A stretch of 25,171 nt of DNA from Deinococcus radiopugnans ATCC 19172 (GTDB taxonomy: Bacteria > Deinococcota > Deinococci > Deinococcales > Deinococcaceae): contig NZ_VDMO01000035.1 of NCBI RefSeq assembly GCF_006335125.1, positions 1 to 25,171 on the forward strand, given 5' to 3'. Position 1 is the stretch's first letter. Each line of letters opens with the position of its first letter. Below the pieces are notes generated by a model, which worked only from the letters and a program-made list of their open reading frames with translations, was not told the DNA's origin and searched no databases. A program made the translations under genes and the position numbers. Below are positions 22,906-25,171 of this stretch, in pieces.

Positions 22906-24189
22906 TCAGGTGAAGTTCGCCAATTGCACCTGAAGTCGCGCCGCCTGGTTGTCGCACGTTCCGGTCGTCAGGGCACGGGCCGCCTCGGCGCGCAGGGCAG
23001 CGGCGTCCAGGGCACCCACCTCCAGCACCTCCCCGAGCTTGCGGTACGCCTCGGCGTCCAGACGGCTGTCGTACACCACCTTCAGGGAGCGTACCGTCTC
23101 CTGGGCGCGCTCCGTGGGGGACAGATTTGCGAACCGCTCGCGCGCCGCCTGATCCGGATCAGGCTCCACCTCCAGCAGACGCGGCTGCCTCGCCGCCTTG
23201 GGCCTCGCCGCTGCCTGGCCCTGGGCAGGCGATGGACGCGGGCGGTAGTCGTCCGGCGAGCGGATGAAGCTCACGAAGAAGCCTGGCCCCGGGACTTTCT
23301 TGCCCGCGATCAGCCGCTCCACCTCGTCAAGCCGTTCACGCACCGCATCAACTCCAATTGATTCCATCAGGCCACGGGCCACCTTGGGGGCAATGCCGCG
23401 CCCGGTCAGGCGGCTGAGCAGCAGGGGATCGAGGGCCACCACGTCCCGCTCAAAGACGTAATGCACACTCTGGCCCTGCCCCCGCCCGTGGTACGTGACC
23501 GACGCCAGGTAATGCGCCTTGAGGAGTTCCTCGTGGGCCGGATCAAGGACACGGCGGATCTTGTCCGGACTCAGGTTCAGAATGCGGGCCTTGCGCCCCC
23601 AGTCCACCAGGCCCACCGTGAACTCCTGAAGGCGCTCGTCCGGGGCCGTGAGGTTGTGGCGGTGGCCATCCAGCAGGCGGTACAGGGCGCGGGCCGTCGG
23701 CTGGCTCAGCTCGCCCAGCACGCCGGAGCTCAGCGGCTTGAGAAAGCCCCGGCGCAGACTCTCGGCGATGATCGGCGGCAGCACCACCGTGATGGTGCTG
23801 TCCTGATCGAGGGTCCCGCCGGACTGGGCCGTGTCGAACATGATCTCGTGCAGGTGACGGAAGATGACCGTCCGGTAGCGTTTGCCATCGTGCCAGCCCC
23901 GCTCGATATGGAAGTTGGTGTGCGACAGGCGCATCAGCGACTCGTGCAGGTTCTTGTGGTAGCGCCCGGAGGTGTCCAGGCCCGAAGCCCGCAGGAAGTG
24001 GTTGGCGGTGCCTGTGACGGCGTTGCTCGCCGGGAACCCCTGCGCCGCGAACAGACAGAGAATGCCGATGATGACGTCATTGTCCACGCCGAAGGGGACG
24101 AGGTACTGCGCGGTGCCGATGCACTTCACGCTCATTCGCTCGTCGCCCTCGCCGTATTCATCCTCCCAGGCCGTGCTGCCCGCCCCCAC
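22906..24189 (-). CDS. repA: Plasmid replication initiator RepA
   Basis: The protein of up to 427 residues matches the RepA type found on Deinococcus plasmids: LVPFGVDNDVIIGILCLFAAQG, ASGLDTSGRYHKNLHESLMRL, SSGVLGELSQPTARALYRLLDGHR, and HYVFERDVVALDPLLLSRLTGRG, followed by a charged C-terminal region. Such proteins bind repeats at the origin and open it for replication. The N-terminus is a problem: the first start in this frame is GTG at 24189 without a good ribosome site, and an in-frame TAA lies about 58 bases upstream. Related proteins usually have 30-50 more residues there. ATG at 24135 (MSVKCIGTAQ) is another choice. No iteron array was recognised nearby, so the origin was not located. 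Confidence 0.75.
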   Translation of the reverse strand: MGAGSTAWEDEYGEGDERMSVKCIGTAQYLVPFGVDNDVIIGILCLFAAQGFPASNAVTGTANHFLRASGLDTSGRYHKNLHESLMRLSHTNFHIERGWHDGKRYRTVIFRHLHEIMFDTAQSGGTLDQDSTITVVLPPIIAESLRRGFLKPLSSGVLGELSQPTARALYRLLDGHRHNLTAPDERLQEFTVGLVDWGRKARILNLSPDKIRRVLDPAHEELLKAHYLASVTYHGRGQGQSVHYVFERDVVALDPLLLSRLTGRGIAPKVARGLMESIGVDAVRERLDEVERLIAGKKVPGPGFFVSFIRSPDDYRPRPSPAQGQAAARPKAARQPRLLEVEPDPDQAARERFANLSPTERAQETVRSLKVVYDSRLDAEAYRKLGEVLEVGALDAAALRAEAARALTTGTCDNQAARLQVQLANFT

Positions 24190-24305
24190 CCGGCTCTGCC
24201 TGCTGATTGACCGACAGACCTGAGGGCTGGCAGCTTCTTCGAATGTTTAGACGGCACCCGGCGTGGGTCTTCTCCCCTGCCACCAATCCAAGGCAAGTAG
24301 CATCC

Positions 24306-24788
24306 TCAGTCAGGCGGCCACGGGACCGCGCCGCCCGCAATGGCGTCCTGAAGGGCGGCCGTGAGCCCCCGTCCCAGACGTTCATCAGCCAGACCCACGA
24401 TCAGCGGGTTTGGAAAACACTGTGGGCGGGCCGCGAGCAGCCGCCCCACCAGCTCCCGGTCACTGAGCTCCGGGTGCGTCCGGGCCAGGGCAAACAGCGC
24501 GAGCGCGGCGCTGCGACTCACCCCCGCCAGGCAGGACACATGTAGGTGGGCAGGCTGGTGCGTGTCCAGAAAGGCCTCAACCGCCTCAAGGTGAGCGCCG
24601 CTGGGCAGAACGTGACGCGACGAGTCGAACCACAGGTCATGCAGGTGCAGATTCAGCCTGGGGCCGTTGTGTTCGGCCAGACGCCGCGAACCGTCGCCGA
24701 GGTGGGTGCCGGGATCCAGGGCCACGATGACGGCCGTCTCGTCCTTCAACCCAGGCATATCCTCCTGACCGCTGACTGTGACATTCAT
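24306..24788 (-). CDS. Small dual-specificity/tyrosine phosphatase
   Basis: The 160-residue cytoplasmic protein starts MNVTVSGQEDMPGLKD at 24788 behind AAGGGGGG. It carries the phosphatase signature HVSCLAGVSRSAALALF, a CX5R loop with cysteine nucleophile and arginine, and a plausible general-acid aspartate in LHDLWFDSS. The C-terminal helices (ALARTHPELSDRELVGRLLA) complete the fold. Such proteins remove phosphate from tyrosine, serine or threonine, or from small molecules. It lies 117 bases upstream of repA in the same direction. A longer open frame from 24941 has no support. Confidence 0.83.
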   Translation of the reverse strand: MNVTVSGQEDMPGLKDETAVIVALDPGTHLGDGSRRLAEHNGPRLNLHLHDLWFDSSRHVLPSGAHLEAVEAFLDTHQPAHLHVSCLAGVSRSAALALFALARTHPELSDRELVGRLLAARPQCFPNPLIVGLADERLGRGLTAALQDAIAGGAVPWPPD

Positions 24789-24988
24789 GCTGACCCCCCT
24801 TCTAAATTCGAATTCCCGACTGTTGGCGTCCGGCCTCCCGCGCGTTGCAATCAGCATATCTATTGACTGCGGCGGAATCTCAACCGACTTGAAGTAGAGA
24901 TGAAATGAGCAAACGACGAAGACGAGAGTCGCTTGGACCAAACCGCAACTCTCCAGGCTGCAAGTCTCAACCGCTGGAGAAGGATTTT

Positions 24989-25111
24989 ATGCGGAGATCA
25001 GTTCAAATGATGTCATTGATGCTGGCTTGCCCTATGGGCGCGGCCTCAGTAGCTGACAACTTCAGTTTCCGGCTGTCCCAGTGCGGGAAAAGGGCATATC
25101 AAGACGTGTAG
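24989..25111 (+). CDS. Possible small secreted protein (40 aa)
   Basis: MRRSVQMMSLMLACPMGAAS, then VADNFSFRLSQCGKRAYQDV, follows an AGAAGGA site. The N-terminus has a basic start, a hydrophobic stretch and an AAS-VAD cleavage-like site. The region has lower GC than its neighbours. It may equally be the broken start of a longer secreted protein, or chance. I do not recognise it. Confidence 0.3.
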   Translation: MRRSVQMMSLMLACPMGAASVADNFSFRLSQCGKRAYQDV

Positions 25112-25171
25112 GATCTCGCTGATTCTCTTCGGAACCCACCGCAGCACATGGCGCAGTTCTTCCGAGCCGTA

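Noticed and set aside
24805..24814. Palindrome AATTCGAATT upstream of the phosphatase gene
   Set aside because: Short and AT-rich, with no second copy or promoter geometry to support an operator.
1..25171. CRISPR arrays, tRNA, rRNA, and replication iterons
   Set aside because: No regularly spaced repeats, no cloverleaf or rRNA sequence, and no iteron-like array were recognised by eye; repeats in 1669-4839 are coding calcium-binding repeats.

Overview
The window is high-GC bacterial DNA that most resembles an accessory replicon (plasmid or megaplasmid) of Deinococcus or a close relative. This is inferred from a RepA-type replication initiator of the kind seen on Deinococcus plasmids, a class II photolyase, GC-rich third codon positions, and many insertion sequences and decayed genes. 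No sequence search was possible, so the host is an inference. No rRNA, tRNA or CRISPR array was seen.

Layout. 1-1660: remains of mobile DNA, namely a 3'-truncated TnpB gene, two strong hairpins at its upstream end, and the C-terminal stub of a tyrosine recombinase. 1669-8277: a divergent pair of units. On the minus strand lie a 75-aa orphan protein and a 1056-aa multi-domain surface lipoprotein; on the plus strand lies a 984-aa BTAD/NB-ARC/TPR regulator. 8493-9411: a toxin-antitoxin module whose antitoxin has lost its DNA-binding helix and whose PIN toxin tail is cut by an IS. 9379-13476: two inverted copies of an IS3-family element. The second copy splits a class II photolyase gene; removing it together with one 4-bp target duplication (and 4 extra bases) restores the reading frame.

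13650-14082 holds a small unknown gene and a gene remnant. 14153-16466 is a four-gene minus-strand operon (DUF4388 protein, Ras-like GTPase, Roadblock/LC7 protein, V4R-like protein) with an upstream promoter candidate and a strong terminator hairpin. It looks like a GTPase polarity or signalling module. 16806-18174 is a dead two-component system: the response regulator carries a 26-bp tandem duplication that breaks its frame, and the kinase is broken by a frameshift, a stop codon and deletions.

18283-19726 is a two-gene operon of a YqcI/YcgG-type heme N-hydroxylase and a DUF1989 protein, which suggests chemistry on guanidino compounds. 20078-22647 holds an erythromycin-esterase-like enzyme, a DUF1801 protein, a VOC protein and an AraC regulator. 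22906-24788 holds repA and a small CX5R phosphatase. The best candidates for something undescribed are the N-hydroxylase/DUF1989 pair, the regulator-orphan-lipoprotein locus and the GTPase operon. The best evolutionary stories are the IS-split photolyase and the damaged toxin-antitoxin module.
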